Source: Geobacter sp. UBA2189
Lineage (GTDB): Bacteria; Desulfobacterota; Desulfuromonadia; Geobacterales; Pseudopelobacteraceae
Length of the DNA: 64,000 bases
NCBI GenBank assembly: GCA_002328035.1
Contig: DCVL01000018.1
Location: 1-64,000, forward strand
Direction of reading: 5' to 3'
A model generated the notes under the pieces. That model worked only from the letters and a program-made list of their open reading frames with translations, searched no databases and had not been told where the DNA came from. Numbering within the stretch: the stretch's first letter is position 1; every line of letters begins with the position of its first letter. This document shows, in pieces, positions 8,171 to 15,247 of the stretch. The position numbers and the translations under genes were made by a program.

Positions 8171-9421
8171 TTAGGTCTCTACCATGGTAAATGGGAGTCT
8201 GCAGGTAAAACTGCTGCCGGTTTCAGGACTACTTTCAAGAGTAAGGTTGCCTCCCTGCTTGTCGCAGATGCTGCGAACTATGGCAAGACCGATTCCAGCC
8301 CCCTCTTTACTGCGGGTAAGGAAATGTTCAAGTTGTGTAAGAGGCTGCAGAATCAGCCCTTGCTTTTCTAATGGTATCCCTTTTCCCTTATCAATTACCT
8401 GTAGTTTTATATTGCCTTTATTTTTATGCTGTTCTTCTATCTCAAAAGAGATGCTGCACGTAACTGTGTTACCATGTTCGGTAAATTTTAAGGCGTTATC
8501 CAACAAGCAGGATGCGATAATCTGAACTGCATCCCATGAGCCTTTTAAATGCTGGTTTGGCATGCCCTCACAGTATGTCTTGAAATGTATCCCTGAATTT
8601 TTAGCCTTCTTTTTGAAGCGTTCTGTGAGTTTCTCAATAGTATGAGAAATTGTGCCTATCTGATCTTCATCTATTTTGGTTGAGGATCTGGCTTCAGCCA
8701 GTGTCAGCAGCTTGTTCACAAGGCTTGCCATTCGGTCTACAGAGCTTTTTAATATTGGCAGGTATGAGGAAGAGGTATCATCTGGTTCGGAATCAACAGA
8801 TTCCATAAGTTGAATAGCCCCCATGATGCCTTTTAGGGGAGTTCTGAATTCGTGGCTTATAAGGCTTAAAAATTCTCTTTTCAGTGAATCTACCTCAGCT
8901 GCCTTACGCTGTGCCTGTTGCAGTTCCTCAAGTTGGTTACACAGAAGTCTTGTCTGTTTGGCAACCTGTTCTTCCAGTCTTATGCGGTACTGTAGTTCCA
9001 GTCTTTGTGTCGTAACAAAGGCAAGTGCTCTGGATATGGCCCAGTTCAGATGCTCAAATTCAATCGGCTTGGCAAGCAGATCAAAGGCATGTTGTTTTAG
9101 CCCATCAACTACAAGCTCAAAATCGGTATAGCCGGTCATAAGGATTACGGGCAAGTGGGGAAAGAGCTGTCGAATAGCTTCCAGAAGTCGTATACCATTC
9201 ATGTCAGGCATACGAATGTCAGTTATAAGAAGATCAATAGGTTGATTTTGCCGCTCAACTATTTCAAGTGCAAACTTTCCACCTCTGGCAGTCAGAATTT
9301 GATATCCCTGCGAGACAAGGAAGCAGTCAAGCATTTTGAGTATTAGCGGTTCATCATCTACAAGCAGTATTGTGGCTTTAAATCCTGTTTTAAGATTGCA
9401 GGTTGTTGAAACAGTATTCAT
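8171..9421 (-). CDS. Receiver-histidine kinase hybrid (REC-HisKA-HATPase)
   Basis: This 416-residue soluble protein has an N-terminal receiver domain with phospho-Asp near residue 68 (LLITDIRMPDMNG). A short coiled coil at about 145-180 leads to a HisKA domain with the phospho-His in LISHEFRTPLKG, and then an HATPase domain with N-box LLDNALKFTE, G1 DKGKGIP and G2 GAGIGLAI. It is a typical cytoplasmic hybrid that can link one phosphorelay to another. It is the first gene of a two-kinase operon, with the 369-residue kinase following after 6 bases. A TATACT-like -10 sequence lies upstream at 9459-9464, but I see no matching -35 box. Confidence 0.92.
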   Translation of the reverse strand: MNTVSTTCNLKTGFKATILLVDDEPLILKMLDCFLVSQGYQILTARGGKFALEIVERQNQPIDLLITDIRMPDMNGIRLLEAIRQLFPHLPVILMTGYTDFELVVDGLKQHAFDLLAKPIEFEHLNWAISRALAFVTTQRLELQYRIRLEEQVAKQTRLLCNQLEELQQAQRKAAEVDSLKREFLSLISHEFRTPLKGIMGAIQLMESVDSEPDDTSSSYLPILKSSVDRMASLVNKLLTLAEARSSTKIDEDQIGTISHTIEKLTERFKKKAKNSGIHFKTYCEGMPNQHLKGSWDAVQIIASCLLDNALKFTEHGNTVTCSISFEIEEQHKNKGNIKLQVIDKGKGIPLEKQGLILQPLTQLEHFLTRSKEGAGIGLAIVRSICDKQGGNLTLESSPETGSSFTCRLPFTMVET

Positions 9422-9553
9422 ATTTAAAACTTTCCTGGATTTTGTTGTGTGCGTTTCAAGTATACAACAAAACTTATTTAAATAAAGATCCTTAAGAAAA
9501 AACAGCCTTATTTCTGTTTATATTTTTCTGATATACTCTTTTTGAAAAACGAC

Positions 9554-9586
9554 AAAAGCCCCCGAGCTTTAATGCCGGAGGCTTTT
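9554..9586 (-). terminator. Rho-independent terminator downstream of rpsT
   Basis: AAAAGCC-x-CCG at 9554-9564 pairs with CGG-x-GGCTTTT ending at 9586 around a short loop. Both strands give a T-run, so it can act in either orientation. It lies just beyond the stop of rpsT. Confidence 0.8.
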
Positions 9587-9615
9587 GAAAATGAATAAAT
9601 ATAATTTTTGTAAAA

Positions 9616-9879
9616 TTAACCCAGTGTATTTACAAGCCTTGTAAGACGAGAAACGTTACGTGATGCGTTGGCTTTATGAATAATACCTTTGGTCGCTGTC
9701 TTGTCTATAACAGGAATTGCAATCTGCAGAGTAGCCAGGGCAGCCTCTTTATCCTTGTTTTCAACTGCCTCACGAATCCGCTTGATGTAGGTTTTAAGGG
9801 TTGATTTTTGATGACGGTTACGGGCATTGCGTTTTTCAGTCTGCTTGATACGCTTTATTGCCGACTTATGATGAGCCAC
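9616..9879 (-). CDS. rpsT: 30S ribosomal protein S20
   Basis: This is an 87-residue, strongly basic protein with the S20 opening AHHKSAIKRIKQTEKRN, followed by two long helices and a conserved ASRNVSRLTR end. S20 binds 16S rRNA during assembly of the small subunit. The start is a GTG at 9879 with GGAGG 6 bases before it; GTG or other weak starts are common for this gene. It stands alone, with a terminator at 9554-9586. Confidence 0.97.
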   Translation of the reverse strand: MAHHKSAIKRIKQTEKRNARNRHQKSTLKTYIKRIREAVENKDKEAALATLQIAIPVIDKTATKGIIHKANASRNVSRLTRLVNTLG

Positions 9880-9968
9880 GGGCTACCTCCAAAAGATAAA
9901 AACATGAGTCTATAGGATATAAAGGGTCAAATTTGAAGCGACATTTCTAGCATGCTGTTATTTTGGTG

Positions 9969-10610
9969 TCAAGCGTAAATTGTTGTATTCTGTTCGTTGA
10001 TAAAGACTCTCCGTCCTTCAAGATGAAGGCGGCCTTCACAGAAAAGCCTGATAGCCTCAACGTAGGTACGATGCTCTTCACCATGTATCCTGTCAGTTAA
10101 AGTTTCCAGAGTGTCAGTGCCCAGTAAAGGCACTACAGTTTGAAGAATAATAGGGCCTGTATCCGTGCCGCTATCTACAAAATGAACTGTACATCCGGTG
10201 TAGCGGACTCCATATTCAAATGCCTGTTTCTGTGCATCAAGTCCGGGAAAAGCCGGTAATAAGGCAGGATGGATGTTTATTATTGAATTTGGAAATGCAT
10301 CAATCATTACCGGAGAGAGAAGCCTCATAAATCCCGCCAGAACTACAAGTTGCACTCCTTGATTTTTCAGTATTTCAACAAGAGCGGCATCATATAGCTT
10401 ACGGTCAGGGTAGCTTTTGTGATCAAGGACAATAGCGGCAACATTATGTTTTTTTGCCCGCTCAAGTGCAAATGCCTCCGCTTTGTTGCTTACAAGGCAG
10501 ACAATGTCTGCATTTTTGATATAGCCTGATTCCAGCGCGTCAACTATTGCCTGAAAGTTACTGCCGTTTCCTGAAACCAGCACTCCAATTTTTATTTTTT
10601 TGTCATCCAT
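9969..10610 (-). CDS. purN: Phosphoribosylglycinamide formyltransferase
   Basis: This 213-residue PurN transfers the formyl group from 10-formyl-THF to GAR in purine synthesis. It shows the N-terminal loop VSGNGSNFQAI, the folate/active-site segment INIHPALLPAFPG with the catalytic Asn and His, and HFVDSGTDTGPII with the catalytic Asp. Length is normal for the family. Its ATG overlaps the purM stop (TGATG arrangement at 10608-10612), so the two are translationally coupled. Confidence 0.97.
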   Translation of the reverse strand: MDDKKIKIGVLVSGNGSNFQAIVDALESGYIKNADIVCLVSNKAEAFALERAKKHNVAAIVLDHKSYPDRKLYDAALVEILKNQGVQLVVLAGFMRLLSPVMIDAFPNSIINIHPALLPAFPGLDAQKQAFEYGVRYTGCTVHFVDSGTDTGPIILQTVVPLLGTDTLETLTDRIHGEEHRTYVEAIRLFCEGRLHLEGRRVFINEQNTTIYA

Positions 10611-11659
10611 CAGGAAAGTACCACCGGTTCAGTCTGGTTCCTGGTCATTCCCTTAATCTCACCAATCAGCCATGCTTTTTCACCAAGGCCGTTAAGGCGC
10701 GAAAGTATATCGTCAACATCTGTTTTGGCTACTGCCAGTACCATTCCTATCCCCATATTAAAGGTTCTGTACATTTCAGATTGCTCAACATTTCCTGCTT
10801 CCTGCATTAATTCAAAGATAGATGGCATAGTCCATGAATCAAGTTTGAATATGGCTACAGAACCTTTCGGCAGCACGCGAGGAACATTTTCAAGCAGACC
10901 TCCACCTGTAATGTGGGCTATGCCGTTAATCCGGAAATCCTTGAGAAGATTCATTATAGAACGGACATATATCCTGGTTGGAGTAAGAAGCTCTTCCGCA
11001 ACTGTCTTATTGCTATCCGGCAATTTATCGTTAATGCCAAGCTTCATAATGTCAAAAATTATCTTCCGTGCAAGTGAATATCCATTGCTGTGGAGACCGC
11101 TTGAACCGATACCTATAAGTTTGTTGCCTACAGTTATTGATGAACCGTCAATTATTTGTTCCCGTTCGACAACACCTACTGTAAATCCGGCTATGTCGTA
11201 CTCTCCAGAGCCATAAAAGCCAGGCATTTCGGCGGTTTCCCCACCAATCAGAGCGCATCCGGCCTGACGGCACCCTTCAGCAATTCCGGAAACTACTTCT
11301 GCCGCCTTGGAAGGGTCAAGTTTGCCTGTTGCCAGATAATCCAGAAAAAACAGAGGCTCTGCACCCTGCACGATTATATCGTTCACACACATTGCAACCA
11401 GATCAATTCCTACAGTGTCATGACGATCTGCCATGAATGCCAGTTTCAGTTTTGTGCCTACCCCGTCAGTCCCTGATACAAGAACAGGGTTTTTGTATCT
11501 GGAGGTGTTCAGCGAGAACAGACCGCCAAATCCACCAATTTCTGTCATGACTTCAGGACGGAAGGTTGAGCTTACCAGTGGCTTTATCATCTGCACAAAG
11601 CTGTTGCCAGCCTCAATATCAACACCGGCCTCTCTGTAGGTTGCGCTTGCTTTGGTCAC
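10610..11659 (-). CDS. purM: Phosphoribosylformylglycinamidine cyclo-ligase
   Basis: This 349-residue PurM makes AIR from FGAM with ATP, the step two after PurN. Family motifs are present: the opening YREAGVDIEAGN, SGTDGVGTKLKLA, the glycine-rich GGETAEMPGFY and HITGGGLLEN. The start is a GTG at 11659 with GGAG about 9 bases upstream. It is first in the purM-purN operon. I see no purine riboswitch in the 120 bases upstream. Confidence 0.97.
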   Translation of the reverse strand: MTKASATYREAGVDIEAGNSFVQMIKPLVSSTFRPEVMTEIGGFGGLFSLNTSRYKNPVLVSGTDGVGTKLKLAFMADRHDTVGIDLVAMCVNDIIVQGAEPLFFLDYLATGKLDPSKAAEVVSGIAEGCRQAGCALIGGETAEMPGFYGSGEYDIAGFTVGVVEREQIIDGSSITVGNKLIGIGSSGLHSNGYSLARKIIFDIMKLGINDKLPDSNKTVAEELLTPTRIYVRSIMNLLKDFRINGIAHITGGGLLENVPRVLPKGSVAIFKLDSWTMPSIFELMQEAGNVEQSEMYRTFNMGIGMVLAVAKTDVDDILSRLNGLGEKAWLIGEIKGMTRNQTEPVVLS

Positions 11660-11783
11660 TGGTTGCAGCTCCTTGTCATTACACGGATGTAAAAGAAGTT
11701 AGATTAAGATGTTTCTTCTAGCCAATCATCAGCAAAATGTCAATCAACAGTAGGGCATATGCTCTCTAAAAAGCAATTTATGC

Positions 11784-11813
11784 TTGACAAATCGTATGGT
11801 TTTACCGTTATCT
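11784..11813 (+). promoter_or_regulatory. Sigma-70-like promoter upstream of the transglycosylase gene
   Basis: A perfect TTGACA at 11784-11789 and TTATCT at 11808-11813, 18 bases apart, lie 10 bases before the ATG at 11823. Transcription would start at about 11820, giving an almost leaderless message or a start further down at 11880. Confidence 0.5.
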
Positions 11814-11822
11814 GAAACTATT

Positions 11823-12449
11823 ATGAGCTGTCTTAACAGTTATAAATATGGGGTTATTAACCTTTGCCCCCAGTTTTTTATGCTGCTCGGTATTCTGCTC
11901 CTTGTGACAGCTCTCTCTCCTGTAGATGCAAATGCTGATATCTATCGTTACGAAGATGAAGAAGGCGTTATCCATTTCACCGATGCCCCGACTCACGGCA
12001 AGTTTAAAATATTTTTGAGGGATCTCCGCAAGGATCGCCAACTGAGAACCAGATTTAGAATTGCATCCGGTAATCCTCAGGAATTTGAACATCTTATAGC
12101 GGCTGCATCTTCCAAATATGGAGTAAGTGCGTCGCTTATCCGCGCTGTAATTCAGGCTGAGTCAGGTTATAATCCACAGGCCGTCTCCCGTGCAGGAGCT
12201 GGAGGGTTGATGCAGTTGATGCCAGCTACCGCCAAAAGCCTGAAGGTGGCTGATCGTTTTGACCCGAGTCAGAATGTTGATGGTGGTGTCCGTTACCTTA
12301 AGTTTTTGCTGGATACATTTAAGGGGGATGTCTCATTGGCCTTGGCTGCCTACAATGCCGGTCTTTCCAAGGTCGCAAAATATGGTGGCATACCACCATT
12401 TGAAGAGACCAGGGTATATGTAAGTAGAGTCCTTTCGTACATGAGATAA
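11823..12449 (+). CDS. Secreted lytic transglycosylase (SLT domain) with DUF4124-like N-terminus
   Basis: This is a peptidoglycan lytic transglycosylase. After a hydrophobic signal sequence ending near VDANA comes a DUF4124-type segment (IYRYEDEEGVIHFTDAP). The SLT domain follows with the catalytic Glu in IQAESGYNPQAVS, then GAGGLMQLMPATA and the closing AAYNAGLSKV. It should cut murein strands in the periplasm. The start is uncertain. TTG 11784 is the -35 box of a promoter and is rejected. ATG 11823 is chosen; ATG 11880 would give a cleaner signal peptide. Neither has a clear ribosome-binding site. pgsA follows 4 bases after the stop. Confidence 0.9.
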   Translation: MSCLNSYKYGVINLCPQFFMLLGILLLVTALSPVDANADIYRYEDEEGVIHFTDAPTHGKFKIFLRDLRKDRQLRTRFRIASGNPQEFEHLIAAASSKYGVSASLIRAVIQAESGYNPQAVSRAGAGGLMQLMPATAKSLKVADRFDPSQNVDGGVRYLKFLLDTFKGDVSLALAAYNAGLSKVAKYGGIPPFEETRVYVSRVLSYMR

Positions 12450-12453
12450 CCGG

Positions 12454-13041
12454 ATGTCAAGCCATAATCCAATTCTAAATCCTCCAAATATAATTACACT
12501 ATTCAGGATAGCTTGTATCCCGCTAATGGTTGTGCTGCTGTCTTCACCCACACGCAATGCCGGATTCTGGGCTGCGGCAGTATTTGCAGTAGCTTCAGCC
12601 ACTGATTGGCTTGATGGTCACCTTGCCAGAAGAATGGGTATTGTTACTGTATTTGGCAAGTTTCTGGATCCTATTGCCGATAAACTTATCGTGACCGCAG
12701 CCTTGATAATGATCCTTCCTTTCAACCGTGTCCCTGCATGGATGGTGTTGGTCATACTCTCGCGTGAGATAATCATCACAGGGCTTCGCAGCATCGCTTC
12801 ATCAGAAGGAATTGTGATACAGGCCTCGGATCTGGGAAAATATAAGACAATCTTTCAGATAACGGCCATAATAGGCCTGCTGTTGCACTATGACTATCAC
12901 TGGTTCTTTGGAATCAGCCATCCACTTCTAATTGTCAATATGCATAATGCCGGAATGTTTTTCTTCTTTATTGCCTTTGTGCTCACAGTCTGGTCAGGCA
13001 TTGATTATCTGGTTAAATTTATAAAGATTATAGCCCGCTGA
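12454..13041 (+). CDS. pgsA: CDP-diacylglycerol-glycerol-3-phosphate 3-phosphatidyltransferase
   Basis: This is a 195-residue integral membrane enzyme of the CDP-alcohol phosphatidyltransferase family, with the signature DWLDGHLAR followed by GKFLDPIADKL (D-x2-DG-x2-AR-x8-G-x3-D-x3-D). PgsA makes phosphatidylglycerol phosphate, the committed step to phosphatidylglycerol and cardiolipin. The opening PNIITLFRIACIPL is typical. It starts 4 bases after the transglycosylase stop and is probably co-transcribed with it. Confidence 0.94.
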   Translation: MSSHNPILNPPNIITLFRIACIPLMVVLLSSPTRNAGFWAAAVFAVASATDWLDGHLARRMGIVTVFGKFLDPIADKLIVTAALIMILPFNRVPAWMVLVILSREIIITGLRSIASSEGIVIQASDLGKYKTIFQITAIIGLLLHYDYHWFFGISHPLLIVNMHNAGMFFFFIAFVLTVWSGIDYLVKFIKIIAR

Positions 13042-13145
13042 TTCTGTTCTCTTTTGTCTCTCTTGCTCTTCTTTATTTCTCCTCAAAATTTCTAGCTATT
13101 TTTGTAACTCTCTGAAACAACATGAAATAATATTACTCCCTCTGC

Positions 13146-13173
13146 TTGCAGTAGCGTGAAATAGTGTTAGGAT
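13146..13173 (+). promoter_or_regulatory. Promoter-like copy A (paired with 15183-15210)
   Basis: TTGCAG (13146-13151) and TAGGAT (13168-13173) are 16 bases apart. Both boxes and the spacing match those upstream of the cyclase gene. The flanking AAACAACATGA and TAGCAGCTT strings also match. Confidence 0.45.
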
Positions 13174-13225
13174 ATTTCAAATAGCAGCTTAATACTACTC
13201 CGTCATTTGATCTGCAGTTGGTCAA

Positions 13226-13316
13226 TCCCTCCCTTTGCAAAGGGGGGTTAGGGGAAATTTGGTTTGTAACGTCAACGACAAATCCCCCTAAGTCCCCCTT
13301 TTTCAAGGGGGACTTT
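13226..13316. repeat. REP/BIME-like pair of palindromes
   Basis: Two imperfect palindromes face each other: CCCTCCCTTTGCAAAGGGGGG at 13228-13247 or so, and AGTCCCCC-TTTTTCA-AGGGGGACT at 13291-13315. Their outer flanks TTAGGGG and CCCCTAA are also complementary, so the whole block can fold on itself. It resembles dispersed palindromic repeats of bacterial genomes. Confidence 0.6.
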
Positions 13317-13483
13317 ATAGTACAAAGACTATCTGTCTGAGTAGGATTAATCAAACCGGAGAAGGCTTGATAAAAAAATGTTTATTTTGAAGAAGAGTGT
13401 GCCGCTTCCGGAGCAGTTAAAGCTGAAGTGGGAAACGATAGGTGATGCTTAGCAGATTGCGGTCATAACATCAGGGGGAGAAG

Positions 13484-15058
13484 ATGCAACAGACAGTCTG
13501 GCCAACACGGATTACTCAGGCACTGCTGGATGAACTCAAAAAAGAGATACCGCTGATTGCCGGAGAAGAGCGGAAGCAGACCGCCATTGACGCACCGGTC
13601 AGCGGTGAGATCATTGGGCATATCCCGGCCTGTAGCATTGCCGATCTTGACCTGGCTTTTTCTCTGGCCAGGGCTGCCCAGAAAAAGTGGGTAACAACAC
13701 CACTGTCCGAGCGCCGCCGGATTTTTCTGCGTTACCACGACCTGGTGCTGGATAAGCAGGAGCTACTTCTGGATCTGTTGCAACTAGAGACAGGCAAGGC
13801 TCGTAGGCATGCCCTGGAAGAGGTGCTTGATGTGGCGATTGTCTGCCGTTACTATGCACTAAGACTCGAAAAATACCTGAAGCCTAAGCGGCGCCGCGGC
13901 GCCCTGCCAATTCTGACCAAGTCAATGGAATACCATCATCCGGTCGGAGTGGTGGGGATCATATCACCCTGGAACTACCCGCTCTCTCTGGCAGTCTCCG
14001 ATGCCGTGGCTGCTTTGATGGCCGGTAATGCTGTAATTCTGAAGCCTGATAGCAAGACTCCGTTTACTGCGCTATTGGCTGTAAAACTTATGGTGCAGGC
14101 CGGTATGCCGTCTGACCTGTTTCGGGTGGTAACCGGTTTTGGCTACGAACTGGGCGGTGCGTTGATCAGCAACAGTGATTTTATCTGCTTTACTGGCAGT
14201 ACCGCTACTGGACGGGTAGTCGCGGCTCAGACCGGACAAGCTCTGATTAAGTGTTCGCTTGAGCTGGGGGGCAAGAATCCGGTGCTGGTGCTGGACGATG
14301 CTGATGTTGAGCGGACAGTAGATGCTCTGGTTCGGGGATGTTTTTCCAATGCAGGTCAGTTGTGTATCTCCTTTGAGCGAGTCTACCTGCAGTCAGGTGT
14401 TTATGACCAGTTCCTGGCAAGCTTTACTGAACGGGTCAAGGGACTGAAACTTGGTTACAGTTATGACTATCTGCCAGAGATCGGCTCTCTGATCTCGGCA
14501 TCACAACTGTCAACTGTGCAGGAGCATCTTCAGGATGCCCTGGACAAAGGGGCAACGGTACTGACTGGTGGCAAGCACCGTCCTGATATTGGCCCATATT
14601 TTTTTGAGCCGACCCTGCTGACTGGTGTGACCGAAGAGATGACCATATATCGAGAGGAGACTTTTGGGCCATTGGTATCGGTCTACCGCTTTAACCGGAT
14701 TGAAGAGGCGCTTGAGCTGGCAAACAATTCGGAATACGGGCTGAACGCTGCTGTATTTACCCGAAGCAATACAACAGGTGAAGCAGTTGCACAGCAGATC
14801 CAGTGCGGCACTGTCAATGTCAATGAGGCATATGCTGCAGCCTGGGCCTCGGTGGATGCACCTATGGGTGGTATGAAAGGCTCGGGTTTAAGCCGTCGTC
14901 ATGGCAGTGAGGGGATAATGAAATACACCGAATCACAGAACGTGGCCACGCAGCGGCTGTTGCCGATAGGGCCCTTACCTGGTATGGCGGTAGCCAGCTA
15001 TGCAAGGATTATGATTATTGCCCTCAGACTGCTGCGCTGGATTCCAGGTCTGGGATAA
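13484..15058 (+). CDS. NAD(P)-dependent aldehyde dehydrogenase (succinate-semialdehyde dehydrogenase-like)
   Basis: This is a 524-residue aldehyde dehydrogenase. The nucleotide-binding and oxyanion segment GIISPWNYPLSL, FTGSTATGR, the general-base Glu in LELGGKNPVL and the nucleophilic Cys in NAGQLCISFERV are all present, and the C-terminal GGMKGSGLSRRHG segment is typical. The form of the Cys motif is closest in my recollection to GabD2-type succinate-semialdehyde dehydrogenases, but the substrate is not proven. A hydrophobic extension follows at the C-terminus. GGGGGAG lies 6 bases before ATG 13484. It is visibly richer in G+C than the neighbouring genes and sits between two related promoter copies, which suggests it was inserted. 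Confidence 0.88.
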   Translation: MQQTVWPTRITQALLDELKKEIPLIAGEERKQTAIDAPVSGEIIGHIPACSIADLDLAFSLARAAQKKWVTTPLSERRRIFLRYHDLVLDKQELLLDLLQLETGKARRHALEEVLDVAIVCRYYALRLEKYLKPKRRRGALPILTKSMEYHHPVGVVGIISPWNYPLSLAVSDAVAALMAGNAVILKPDSKTPFTALLAVKLMVQAGMPSDLFRVVTGFGYELGGALISNSDFICFTGSTATGRVVAAQTGQALIKCSLELGGKNPVLVLDDADVERTVDALVRGCFSNAGQLCISFERVYLQSGVYDQFLASFTERVKGLKLGYSYDYLPEIGSLISASQLSTVQEHLQDALDKGATVLTGGKHRPDIGPYFFEPTLLTGVTEEMTIYREETFGPLVSVYRFNRIEEALELANNSEYGLNAAVFTRSNTTGEAVAQQIQCGTVNVNEAYAAAWASVDAPMGGMKGSGLSRRHGSEGIMKYTESQNVATQRLLPIGPLPGMAVASYARIMIIALRLLRWIPGLG

Positions 15059-15182
15059 AAATCAGGAAAATCAGATAAAATCAGAGACACTCTCCGTATT
15101 TAAACCGTTAAGCAGTTTTACAAGCCAGAAGTCAAAAATGTATAAATCCCTAAAACAACATGATCTAATCTTTGCTGATTTC

Positions 15183-15210
15183 TTGCATCGTCTTGAAATA
15201 ATGCTAGGAT
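15183..15210 (+). promoter_or_regulatory. Promoter upstream of the cyclase/two-partner secretion operon (copy B)
   Basis: TTGCAT (15183-15188) and TAGGAT (15205-15210) are 16 bases apart, 38 bases upstream of the cyclase ATG. A similar arrangement is found at 13146-13173. Confidence 0.5.
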
Positions 15211-15247
15211 CCTGAAGTAGCAGCTTGATCAATCCGGAGAATACTGG

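Larger units (their letters stand above)
13042..13483 (+). other. Intergenic region: promoter copy, palindromic repeat pair and remnant 5' end
   Basis: This 440-base stretch holds no convincing full gene. From left to right it contains a segment (about 13112-13200) similar to the region upstream of the cyclase gene at 15149-15230, a palindromic repeat pair (13226-13316), and a block at 13349-13390 similar to the cyclase start region. A 24-codon open frame follows from ATG 13378 to TAG 13452. The order suggests that an original upstream region was duplicated and then split by insertion of the repeat. Confidence 0.6.
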
